From the NCBI RefSeq assembly GCF_017654505.1, contig NC_054536.1, forward strand, positions 15,463,794 to 15,527,793: 64,000 nt of DNA, written 5' to 3'. The translations under genes and the position numbers were made by a program. The notes under the pieces are model-generated. The model saw only the letters and a program-made list of their open reading frames with translations, searched no databases and was not told the origin of the DNA. Below, piece after piece: positions 1 to 12,498 of the stretch (the first letter of the stretch is position 1; every line of letters begins with the position of its first letter). Origin of the DNA: Polyodon spathula. Its lineage: Eukaryota > Chordata > Actinopteri > Acipenseriformes > Polyodontidae.

Positions 1-59
1 AAGCCCTGTGCAGACAATGCGGTGAAGGAAGAAAAGAAAAAGAGGAGGAGGGAGGAGGA

Positions 60-1662
60 GGACCAACCAAAATGAAAGACAGGAGCAGGAAATAGTGCTC
101 AACTTAAATAGGGAAGAGAGAGAGATTGACAGATGGTACAGCCAGAGGGGATCCCCAGCGCTGTGCACCCCAGCTCAGAAACCGGAGAGAGCACAATGCC
201 AGTTATTAGGAGCAGCTGGGAGACAGCTGCTGAATCAACCCCGCCCGAAAGCAGATGAACTGAAAATACATCTGTTTCCTTTCCCCCAGCTGAATATGAT
301 CAGAAAGGACAGAACGGCGTAGTCTTGGGATAACTGGCTGAGAAAGAGAGAGGAAAGCAAGTGAGTGCCTTTTACAGTGTCCCTGAAAGAATAGGTGTGG
401 TCGGGGGTCCCCTCTGACCTACGAGGAAGCTGGGCAGTGGAGCCATGCCCGGCCTGGGGAAGACTCACTTCCTCCCCAAAAATGGACCCCGGGCTCCCCG
501 CAGAACCACATCCGTGGGACAGGAAAGAACCTTATGCCACACACATAAACGTGAACTGGAAAACAAAAAGGAAATGGAGAGTTTAGTAGGGACAGATTGG
601 AGGCCATCCGAGCTGTGGAGAGGACCCCCTCCAGGAGGAAACCTTTGGTGGACCTGGAGGAGAGGGCACCTCCACTCCGGGCATGCTAACCAAGGATTGT
701 TGGGCAGCTGCAATGTCTGAAGAAGAAGTCCTGATAATGGTCTCTACAGCAGAAGAAGGCCAAACGTCCCAGGGATTTAATTGTGCGTTGATTAACCCCT
801 TCTCGTGTAGCTGAGGTGGCAGCTCCGATCTGGAATGAATGAGGAGAATGGGACTGGGAAGGAAATCTGGCACTATCTGGTCTAGAGATAATAGAACCTG
901 AGTGGTCTGAGAACAGAGGATCTGAGGAAAGACAGCTCTTGCTTGCAAGATACCTGGTTAAAGCAGAGCTAGAGCAGAGAGAGGAGTGAATCTTTGACGG
1001 TGGGATGAAGTGACCTCTATGGAGTTGATCCACCTTAGAGGACCTCAGGAGAAGGATAAAGTGATCACCGGGAAGCTGGGACAGGTCAGAGCATCGTAAG
1101 CCAAGCACTGGAAAGCTAGATGGAGAAGAACAACAAAGGAAGCCGAAGAAAGCCTAGACACAGTACCTCCATGATAGGGTCATCCGATGGATTAAAACAC
1201 CAGTTCCTGAGCGAGTAGATTAGAAATCGAAGGACGTCCGAGGATATTGGTAGCCTGAAAGGCACGGCTGCTGGGAGAGCTCATTTCATGCCATGGAGAA
1301 TCAGACGGATAGCTCGGGATGGACTGGAGCTGTGGAGCAGGGATGGAAGAAAGACGGAACTGATGTTGAATGCTGGAGATGTAGGATCTGATAGATAAAG
1401 GGAGGAGGTTCAAGGAGACCCGCAGGTAGGTAATGAATGCGAGGAAGTGGTCTAGGTTGCTGACTGAATAAGAGATCCAGTTCTGGGTGCAGAATAGGAG
1501 TAATGTTGATGAGGCGTGGAGTAGGTGGACCGGGTGAAAGAGTTAAAGCCTCAGACATGAATTGCTTAATTAAGCAATTGAAACACAATGGGGTAAATGA
1601 AGGAGTTCACGTCAAGGTACATTTGTTATAGCAATGCCATACACTCACTTCCAGCTGGGAAG

Positions 1663-1744
<82 letters not shown>

Positions 1745-2035
1745 AAGTTTTTTAAGTTTGACGTGGTCGATACTTATAAAATAGCTGCTCTGGAGGCAGT
1801 GCTTGCTGACAGGGGTGTTTGGATATCTGTAGTGCCGGAACAGCGGGTCTGGGTGCTGGCTAGAGGTCTGTAATAAGTAATTGGTCCATCGGAGAAATTA
1901 AGATATTTTGAGGTGAATCCGATGCGGAGGTTCCTGCAGAGTTTGAAAACCAATCAAAACAGAAGACAAGAGCAGGAAATAGTGCACAACTTAAATAAAG
2001 AAGAGAGAGAGATTGACAGATGGTACAGCCATTTA
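60..2035. repeat. Unidentified repetitive element with a duplicated ~70-bp block
   Basis: A block of about 70 bp (75-147), running from an 'agcaggaaatagtg' motif to 'gacagatggtacagcca', recurs almost unchanged at 1963-2030 in the same orientation. The space between holds purine-rich, moderately GC-rich DNA unlike the AT-rich background, then a (TA)n tract. No conserved protein domain was recognised in any frame. The repeated blocks could belong to two copies of one mobile element or to direct repeats flanking one element. The family is unknown. Confidence 0.35.
1667..1741. repeat. (TA)n microsatellite
   Basis: About 75 bp of uninterrupted TA dinucleotide repeat. Confidence 0.95.
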
Positions 2036-2577
2036 TTACATTCACTTGATAGATCTTATATTTTTATTTTTTTTGTTTGTTTTAATCGAACAATTAGTTA
2101 ACAAAATTGATTGTATAGTATATATAAGTTACCTGTCAGTTGTGGGAAGAAAAATAATTAAAATAATTAAAACACAATTAAATTAAGACAAAACCAAAAA
2201 CTTGTATTGTGTATACATTCGCAGTGTAACATAGTCCCAAATGTAATTTAATTAAATTAACTGGTTGCTTATTAAAAATAAACTGCACATGTTCGTTTAC
2301 TGTGATTTTCTGCATCGAAAGTGTCATCTCACTAGAAATTAGAGGGCTGAGCACAAGCTGTGATGATGGGTGGAGTTTCAAATGACAATAAGGAAGTAAG
2401 GGCAGCAGCTGCGATGGAGACTGAAGATGGATTTTGAAGTGAGTTCGTGAACTTTTGGATCACAAAATATGTTTTTGTTGTGCATATTCTTTTCTTTAAG
2501 TACATTAACTAGCTGCAGTTTCTTTTAGTGTTTTTTTTTAATCTTTCTTTTCTATTTCATATAGCTGTTCCTCATCT

Positions 2578-2720
2578 ACTGTTACGTGTCTTCTCTTGCT
2601 GGTGCACTTATTTTATTTTTGTCAACATCACTGTTAAGAATTCAGAATGACCACGGAAAGGATAAAGTACAAATGTTCCGCCATCTTTACTGTTACGTGT
2701 CTTCTCTTGCTGGTGCACTT
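2578..2720. repeat. Pair of 32-bp direct repeats, 111 bp apart
   Basis: The 32-bp sequence starting 'actgttacgtgtcttctc' occurs at 2578-2609 and again at 2689-2720, with different sequence after each copy. This looks like a local tandem duplication of about 111 bp that has since diverged in its second half. Confidence 0.7.
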
Positions 2721-2946
2721 TTTTTTTCAGGTGGACTGCTGTCTTCACTCAGAAAGTTAGTGTTGTACCAGTTATGTGGAGTTTCATCCCAAAATATATC
2801 AAAGGAAATAGGTCAAATGCCATTCATTTGTGGCAGTGGTTTTGTAACTAATAACAAACAAAATGGCAGTTTGTCATGGAATTTAGAATGTATTGGTGCG
2901 TAGTGATTTATTCAGTGTGAAGTGACTAATTATTATGCAAGACATG

Positions 2947-2947
<1 letters not shown>

Positions 2948-3032
<85 letters not shown>
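2948..3032. repeat. (TA)n microsatellite
   Basis: About 85 bp of pure TA repeat. Confidence 0.95.
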
Positions 3033-3036
<4 letters not shown>

Positions 3037-3199
3037 GGTCATGTGATGCTGTTTAACCAGTCAGAGGTTGTTATTTTTCCAAGCCGTGTTATAAATACAG
3101 TATATACTGTTTGATTTCCATTACATGAGAGTACATGTTAAAACTTCATGCTGATTTGAACTCATCTCTTGCCAAGATAAGCACCAACTAAGACATAGC

Positions 3200-4560
3200 T
3201 TTACAATAAACTAATGTCATCCATCTGCATCTTCATCCATTTGCATTTCTTTCCATCTGTTGATGTAGATATCCTTCTACCTGGTGTTGATAGCTGAAGT
3301 GTAATGCTGGCTCCAGGGATCAGCTTATTTTGCCCCCCCAGTGCATCAGCACACACAATGACTGTGATTCTGGCTCTGGGGATCAACCACAGTGCGATCT
3401 CCCCAGCGCATCAGCATGACAACTGACTGGATTGAGCTAAGTAGGGTACTCGCTGGGGTCTTCAAGTGGGCACCTTCTGTCCTTGATGTTTCGTCGACTA
3501 GCCCACAACACCTCAAGAGGGCTCAACAGTGATTCTGGCATCCCAGCATCATCCCCCTCCATCCCCCACTCATCTCATCCCAGCCGACTTAATACATAAG
3601 TGTTGCTTTCTTTCTACTGTGTTTGAGACCCCTATCCAGAATCTTTCTGTCTCAACCACAGCCAATTGCTGCTCCTTTCTGTTGCTTCAGATAAGTTCTT
3701 CACTGTGTGACGCAACTCTTGGCCACTGAACCCGACATTTCTGAGAAACCGAGTTGTAGAGTGTGCCACAAATCCTTGACAACCCACCTACACTGGGTAA
3801 ACTCGGATCCTCCATTCTCACTGTTCCGCTTCAGCAGCTAGTTGAGCATACCAAAGTTTCTTCCTCTCATATGCCTCATCCACAGCATCTTCCCATGGCA
3901 CTGTTAACTCTACATGCTGATCCAGACCACAAGACAATGTCTGGCCGAAGATTAGTGGTGGCAACCTCAGGTGGAAAAATAAGCCCTTGACCTACATCTG
4001 CCAGCATCTTCCAGTCTCTAGCAGCTTCCAGTTGTCCTGGGCAAGGCCTGGTTTTAACACCTTTTCTTGGTGGTTGCTCTCCTGGATGGAGGAATATTGT
4101 TTTTTGTGTGTAATGCTTTGATGGAACTGGTGGCATCTTATTGGTCAGGTTACGCTTACCTTCCAATGCTAAGGCCAAACATCGCAGCACCTGGTCATGG
4201 CACCAAGTAAATTGTCCTTGGCTAAGACCCACCTTACATCATGTCAAAATGTGCCTTAATGTTGCAGGTGATGAACACATAGGACATGAGAAATCCTCAC
4301 CCACCCAGAGGTTTAGGTTCTGTGGTAATGGGAGAACATCATATGTTGATCTGATGAGGAAACTGATCCTGCTTTGTTCCATTGTCCATAGATCTTGCCA
4401 GCCAATCTTGCGTTGTTCCACTCTTTCCCATCTCATCCATTCTCCCTGCTTGGCCTGGGAAACGGTCTTTACACACCTGATCCTATCTTCCTGCTTTTGC
4501 ACCTCATTGACTACCAGCTTCCTTCATTGAGCTGGGATTGCCTTGTGCCAAGTAGGAGGA
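3200..4560 (-). mobile_element. R2-type LINE, degenerate 3' part (zinc knuckle and restriction-like endonuclease)
   Basis: Read on the minus strand, 4502-4239 encodes the C-terminal part of a non-LTR retrotransposon protein. It contains a C-x2-C-x7-H-x4-C knuckle (CPMC...RHILT, then an in-frame TGA, then C). The frame reopens at 4238 and continues (CKVGLSQGQF...) to a restriction-like endonuclease core, LRPDIVLWS near 3950. After a frameshift, VELTVPWE follows near 3900, matching the RPD...ELTVPWE arrangement of R2/NeSL-class elements. A further C-terminal Trp-rich stretch (SSNWLWLRQK) lies near 3640, then a 3' UTR-like tail to about 3200. The reverse-transcriptase domain is missing, so this is a 5'-truncated dead copy, which is usual for LINEs. 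The class call is firm; the exact family is not. Confidence 0.75.
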
Positions 4561-5175
4561 GCTGAACTGAGACCAAGACCCCGTCTTCCATGCTGAACTT
4601 GCCCAATAATATCACTTAGTCTTAGCATCTTCCATAGATTTCTTTGCAGCCCATCTTCTTTTCGTTTTCAACACAGGTGCTGCCTCCCTTATGCAATTGT
4701 CGAGGAAGAAAAGTAATTGTTAACCTGAAAACTCGCTATTTTAATAATTAGCTACAATGTTTCAGCTTCTGCCTTTTTCAGATAGCATGGTAGAAATAGT
4801 CGGGTAGACTGGTGTGGTTGTTTAAGATTGAAAGTTTAAAAGTTGCACAGTGACTTACAAGTGAATGCGCTAAGAACACTGACATAGACAGTTCTGAGGT
4901 GGAGTTCCAATTCTAAAAATATGCATTGTCTTCTAGCTTCAGTCCATGGGGATCTAAAGTCATAAGTCTGAGAATCCAAAAGTTGACCCTTTTATCGAAC
5001 ATTTTAAGATTGGACACTTTTTCTACTGGAAGAACCTTCATATGAGCAAGGCTATGTTTTTGAGAGTTGTGGCGCATTTATATATTCATACTGTTTAGTA
5101 CTTACTGAAAGAGTTAAGCACTAGGCATGAGCTCAACATCTGTTCTCAGTTTTTACTGTATATTGCTGAAAGGGC
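4561..5175. other. Non-coding spacer
   Basis: AT-rich sequence between the LINE fragment and the first Tc1 copy. No coding exon, RNA gene or recognisable repeat was seen. Confidence 0.5.
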
Positions 5176-7700
<2,525 letters not shown>

Positions 7701-7852
7701 TAGTTAATCGCTTCATAAAGTCAAATGAAACCTACTGAGTGATGTTACGTTAACATATTACATTGCATTAACATACTTTCCATCTACTTAAAGAAAAACA
7801 CAAATAGTGACATTTCAAAAACTAACATGAAAACACACAATTTCCAAAAGAC

Positions 7853-8437
7853 CAGTGGTGTAGTTGAGGGAATATGCAGGTAAGCGGCGTTTACCCACTT
7901 TTAATTTGGGCAATATAGCATTTACCCACTTTTCGTATAAGGGATACAGAGTTTATTCATTTCTACTCTCCTGTGACATGAAAATCCTGGGTTAGCGGTG
8001 AGCATCTGTGTTGTGCTGCTGCGCGTGACAGCTGAGAGCTCTCAGTCAGAACTGCGGCATAAGCAGGGGGGCGTGGCCACTGCAGCATGTGTAATCTTTG
8101 TGTGTGTGTGTGTGTGTGTGTGTTCTGCGATTGGCTGTTTATGTCATGTTAATGTTCATTGTTAGGCACACTGGACCTGCAGGGCAGTGCTAGTATCCTT
8201 CACCTTAGCCTGTGAAGGGACGCTCACAGAACTGTTCAGTGAAGTGCACCATTGGGTCTGTGATTGTTCACATGAACATGAACAGCACCTTAGTGGGGAA
8301 ATAACAGTATGGGCAAGGCTCTGGTTGACCAAGGGCCAATAACAATCTATGTGTTCAAGTTTATCTGTTCAATCTATCTGTTCAAATCCACTAAAGTGGA
8401 GCATTTACCCACTTTTTTATTTACCACTACACTACTG
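7853..8437. mobile_element. Short non-autonomous hAT-type element (585 bp)
   Basis: The ends are inverted: the left begins CAGTGGTGTAGT and the right, reverse-complemented, begins CAGTAGTGTAGT. The motif 'tttacccactttt' recurs inside both ends. Flanking 8-mers are CAAAAGAC on the left (7845-7852) and GAAAAGAC on the right (8438-8445), a 7/8 match to an 8-bp target duplication as made by hAT transposases. No transposase is encoded. A (TG)n run lies at 8101-8121. The hAT assignment is inferred from TIR and duplication length. Confidence 0.65.
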
Positions 8438-8520
8438 GAAAAGACATAACAGATCTTGACATATGTTACTCAAAAGGTGACAATTAGAAGTGGAAATGAG
8501 TAGATTTAAGCTATATAAGC

Positions 8521-9230
8521 ATGAGTTTTAGACAGAGCCATACCAACTCAGCCATCATTGCACTTCATAAGGAAGGTCATAGCAATCATTACATAGCCAA
8601 CAGAGGTTATGCCAGGCAACACACAGTATATAGGATCATCCAGAAATACAAGAAGACTGGAAGCTGTAAAGCTGCCCCCAGGTCTGGATGCACAAAAGTC
8701 AGCTCTGCTCATCAGGATCGCCACCTGTGCCATTCAAGTTGGAGAGCTAGGACGGCCAGCAGTAACCACTTCTTGCGGCAATGGAAAGAAGTTTAAGTGA
8801 AGGTGTCTGTGCACACTGTGAGAAGGTGTCTCCTTGGAGAATGGTCTGGTGTCGGGGACACCTGCTAAGAAGCCCTGTCAGAACTTTTGTCGCACACACA
8901 AAGACTGGGTCAAAGTAATGTTCTCTGAGGAAATCCCCTTCAGCTGTTTTGAAAACCAAGGTGGATTAAGAGTTTGGAGGCTCAAAGGAGAAATATACAA
9001 GCCAGTGTACCATTCTAACGATGAACCATCCACAAACTTCCGGGGAATCTTTTCTGCCAAAGGCACATGACCCCTACACGTTTTACCCAAGAGGACAGCT
9101 ATGAACAATGATTTCTACCTGAACACAGTCCAAGACCACCTCCTCCCTACGGCTTAGAAGCATTTTTCAAACAATGATTTCTAGCCATCTAGCCATTTCC
9201 TGTGCCATCAAGCCAAAAAAGTGAAGAAAC
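8521..9230 (+). mobile_element. Degenerate Tc1/mariner fragment (family H)
   Basis: The plus strand at 8521-8700 reads as a Tc1 DNA-binding head (IIALHKEGHSNHYIA...TVYRIIQKYKKTGS). After frameshifts, 8834-9067 resembles the middle of a transposase (VKVMFSEEIPFSCF, where the usual catalytic Asp of SDE is altered, and GGLRVWRLKGE). The third catalytic block is not recognisable and the terminal repeats could not be placed, so the limits are approximate. This is an old relic with many stops. Confidence 0.65.
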
Positions 9231-9410
9231 ACTATATATAAACACTTCTGTCTATCTACAAAAACTAGAGCCTGCACTTGCTCATTGTCCTAAGGCTGTA
9301 CTTTTCTCTCATCACACTCAATGCCCACCATGATTGTTTTTGTCTCTTTCAGGAGTTACTGACTAATGCAATGCAATGACAAAAATCCATAACCCAGCTC
9401 CTGGTCCGAC

Positions 9411-9830
9411 TTGGCTCGGAGCCAAATTCAGATGTCTTATGAGGCCTACATACTGCTCCCACATCCATCGCTTCCACCTCCAGGAGCAGAGCAGCAGGAG
9501 CTGCCTCTGCCTCCCTCACCTCCATCAGCAGGAGCAGAGCAGCAGGAGCTGCCACTGCCTCCACCACCACCATCGGTAGGAGCAGAGCAGCAGGCATTGC
9601 CTCTGCCTCCACCATCTCCAATGGCAGGAGAAGAGCAGCAAGAGCTGCTTCTGCCTCCGCCATCTCCACCGGCAGGAGCAGAGCAGCAAGAGCTGCCTCT
9701 GCCTCCGCCACATCCACCAGCAGAGAGTGAATGCCTGCTGGGTCCCCATCTACCAGCAGAGGGTGAATGCCTGCTGGGTCCCTGTCCACCAGTAGAGGGT
9801 GAATGCCTGCTGGGTCCCAAACCCTAATTT
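9411..9830 (+). repeat. Two adjacent in-frame minisatellites (48-bp x5, then 36-bp x3)
   Basis: Five 48-bp units (9483-9722) each encode a 16-residue GAEQQELPLPPP-type motif. They are followed directly by about three 36-bp units (9723-9827) encoding EGECLLGP-type motifs. Both unit lengths are multiples of three and the plus frame stays open for 138 codons from ATG 9411 to a stop at 9825-9827. Minus frames are also open, as expected for a repeat with few stop triplets. No promoter or splice context was found, so translation is unproven. It may be the repeat part of a mobile-element protein. Confidence 0.7.
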
Positions 9831-10061
9831 TAAGATATCTCTAAATGACAGTTTTGCTTGCCATGGTAGCACAATCCATAGTTTTTAAAGTATTTAAATA
9901 TATCTGTAAATCAATTTGAGATGTATTTATTTCATTTGAGATATCACAAACTGAGTTACAGATATGTTTAAATTAATTTTAGATATCTTAAAAACTGCAC
10001 AATTAAATAATTTGGCTTGCCATAGATAGAATAAACATTTCTTCAGGTCCCAGGGGGGGTT

Positions 10062-10113
10062 GTGATAATGAAGTTACTCTGTGTTGATAATGAAGTTACT
10101 CTGTGTATATCTA

Positions 10114-10157
<44 letters not shown>
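10062..10157. repeat. Short tandem duplication followed by (TA)n
   Basis: The unit 'gataatgaagttactctgtgtt' occurs twice in tandem (10063-10106) and is followed by a TA tract at about 10117-10157. Confidence 0.8.
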
Positions 10158-10160
<3 letters not shown>

Positions 10161-11011
10161 TTCCTGAAAATGTAATTTATATAGGTTTCATTTAATTGAT
10201 TTGACCTGTGTCCCCAGTCTGCATATTTCACAATGGATAGTGCAGAAATGCACACTAAAAATCAAGCTATCACCATGCTAGACTATTTATTGTAACAAGT
10301 TTTAAATGCCTCAATGCAGTAGCTAGTTGGACATGTGGTAAGGGAGCTAGCTGTCTGGTAAAAATCTGGTTTCAATCCAAAAATGTGTCAGTGAAGACTA
10401 CGCATCACCTGCTTGAGGCTCGGATACGTCTCTTGATGGTCCCCACAGCAGTTGTCACCACCTGGGGATAAGCGAGCTTGAAGTAGAAATGCCTTTAAAA
10501 AACTACTTAGGTTTTAAATATCAACCACATTCCTGACAATCCATTCTGATTATTCTGACAGTTCACTGATTCTTTCACAATTCATCCAATCTTCTCCATA
10601 CACCTCTTATTATCACATGCAATCTTTTCTGCCTTTATTTTAGTTTGGTGCAGATAATTCAAAGACCACGCTATATAGCAGATGAAAAATGTCTTCTGCG
10701 TCTCGGTTTCTCATGTATTACTTCAGCTACAATCAAACCATCTGGATACAAACAGTTACAAAATTTCACAGAATTCGTATAGGATTGGTAATGCAGGTAT
10801 TATTTTTTTTAATACTTGCATGGGGTGTATTCATGTATGCTAGCTGACTGGGGAAATAATAACAATTCATATTGTGGCACAAAGATATTGCTGTATTTGT
10901 TTGGTTCTAAAAGATTAGCTTTCAGAGATCCTCAATTAGCCATCCTTAAACCTTCCACAAACTTTTTTTGTTTATCTATTATTAAAAGAGGACCAAGTTA
11001 AATCATACATT

Positions 11012-12498
11012 TAGTGCCTATAGTAAGTATTCACCCCCATGGGACGTTTTCACAGTTTGTTGTGTTACAACCTGAAATCTTGATGCATTTAAATGGGATG
11101 TTTTTTTCATTTGATTTACACAACCTACTTAACACTTTGAAGAGGCAAGAGAATTTCTATTGTGAAACAACGGTTAATGAAAAATAAAACAACTGAAAAG
11201 TCATGGTTAGATAAGTATTCACCCCTGAGTCGATACTTGGTAGAACCACCTTTGGCAGAAATTACAGCTGTGAGTCTTTTGGGGTAAGTACCAGGTTTGC
11301 ACATCTGGATCATGCAATATTCGTCCATTCTTCTTGGCAAAATTGTTCAAGCTCGTCAAGTTGGATGGGGATCATTGGTGGTCCGGGCTTTGACTGGGCC
11401 ACTCTAGGACATTCACTTTCTTGTTTTTAAGCCACTCCAGTGTCGCTTTGGCTGTGTGCTTGGGTTCATTGTCTTGCTGAAAGGTGAATCTCCATTCCAG
11501 TCTTTGGTCTTTTGCAGACTGTAGCAGGTTTTCCTCAAGGATTTGCCTGAATTTAGCACCATCCATTTTACCCTCTACCCTGAGAAGTTTCCCAGTTCCT
11601 CCCAATGAAAAGCATCCCCACAGCTTGATGCTGCCACCACCATGCTTCACAGTAGGGATGGTGTTACCTGGGTTGGTTGCTTTGCATTTAAGCCAAATTG
11701 TTCCATTTCAGTTTCATCGGACCATAGAATCTTTTGCCACATCGTTTCAGAGCCTTTTCAGAACCTTTTTGCAAATTCCAAGCAGGATTCTATATGGGCT
11801 TTTTTTCAGAAATGGCTTCCTTCTTGCCACTCTTCCATACTGGCCAGATTTGTGGAGTAGCTCAGTTATTGTTGACACATGGACAGTTTCTCCCATCTCA
11901 GCCATGTAGGTCTTTCAGAGTTGTTATTGGCCTCTTGGTGGCTTCTCTGACCAATGCCATTCTTACCCGGCTGCTCAGTTTGGGAGGACAGCCTGCTCTA
12001 AGCAGATTCTGGGTGGTGCCATATACCTTCCACTTCTTAATGATCAACTTGACTGTGCGCCAAGGGATATTCAATGCCTTTGAAATCTTTTTTATACCCC
12101 TCCCCTGATCTGTGCCTTTCCACAACTTTATCCCAGAGTTGTTTTGAAAGCTCCTTGGTCTTCATGGTAGTGTCTTTGCTTTGAATGATCTACCCAACTG
12201 TGGGACTTTACAAAGACAGGTGCATTTAATCTGAAATCATGTGAACCACTTTTATTGCACACAGATGGACTCCATTTAACTTATTGTGTGAATTCTGAAG
12301 GCACTTGGTTGCACCTGAGCTTATTTAGGAGTGTCATAGCAAAGGGGGTGAATACTTATTTAATGAAGACTTTTCAGGTTTTTATTTTTAACTGATTTGT
12401 TTTTTCAACCCCCCCCCCCCCCTCCCATTTTTTCACATGTTGTAACACAACAAACTGTGAAAACGTCCATGGGTGTGAATACTTCCTATAGGCACAGT
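11012..12498 (-). mobile_element. Tc1/mariner element with both ends and dead transposase (family E)
   Basis: Terminal repeats are visible on both sides: 'agtgcctatagtaagtatt' at the left and its near complement 'aatacttcctataggcac' at the right, each continuing for about 70 bp ('acagtttgttgtgttacaac'). The transposase is on the minus strand, from ATG at about 12165 (MKTKELSKQLW) through a helix-turn-helix (IKKISKALNIPWRTVK) to KYRLRGEYLSNHDFSVVLF near 11150. The second catalytic Asp is present ([12 protein letters not shown]), but the Glu block is damaged (SPDHQ, then stop) and there are several frameshifts. It is a full-length but inactive copy. Confidence 0.88.

Noticed and set aside
4141..4530. 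129-codon plus-strand frame
   Set aside because: It is the antisense shadow of the LINE endonuclease region.
9480..9830. CRISPR-like array
   Set aside because: The units are contiguous tandem repeats without spacers, in a eukaryotic genome.
10320..10400. tRNA-like B box (GGTTTCAATCC) suggesting a tRNA-derived SINE
   Set aside because: The A box is poor, no cloverleaf could be drawn, and no tail repeat follows.
11484..12108. Plus-strand open frames over the 11-12 kb element
   Set aside because: They are antisense to the recognised Tc1 transposase and have no domain.
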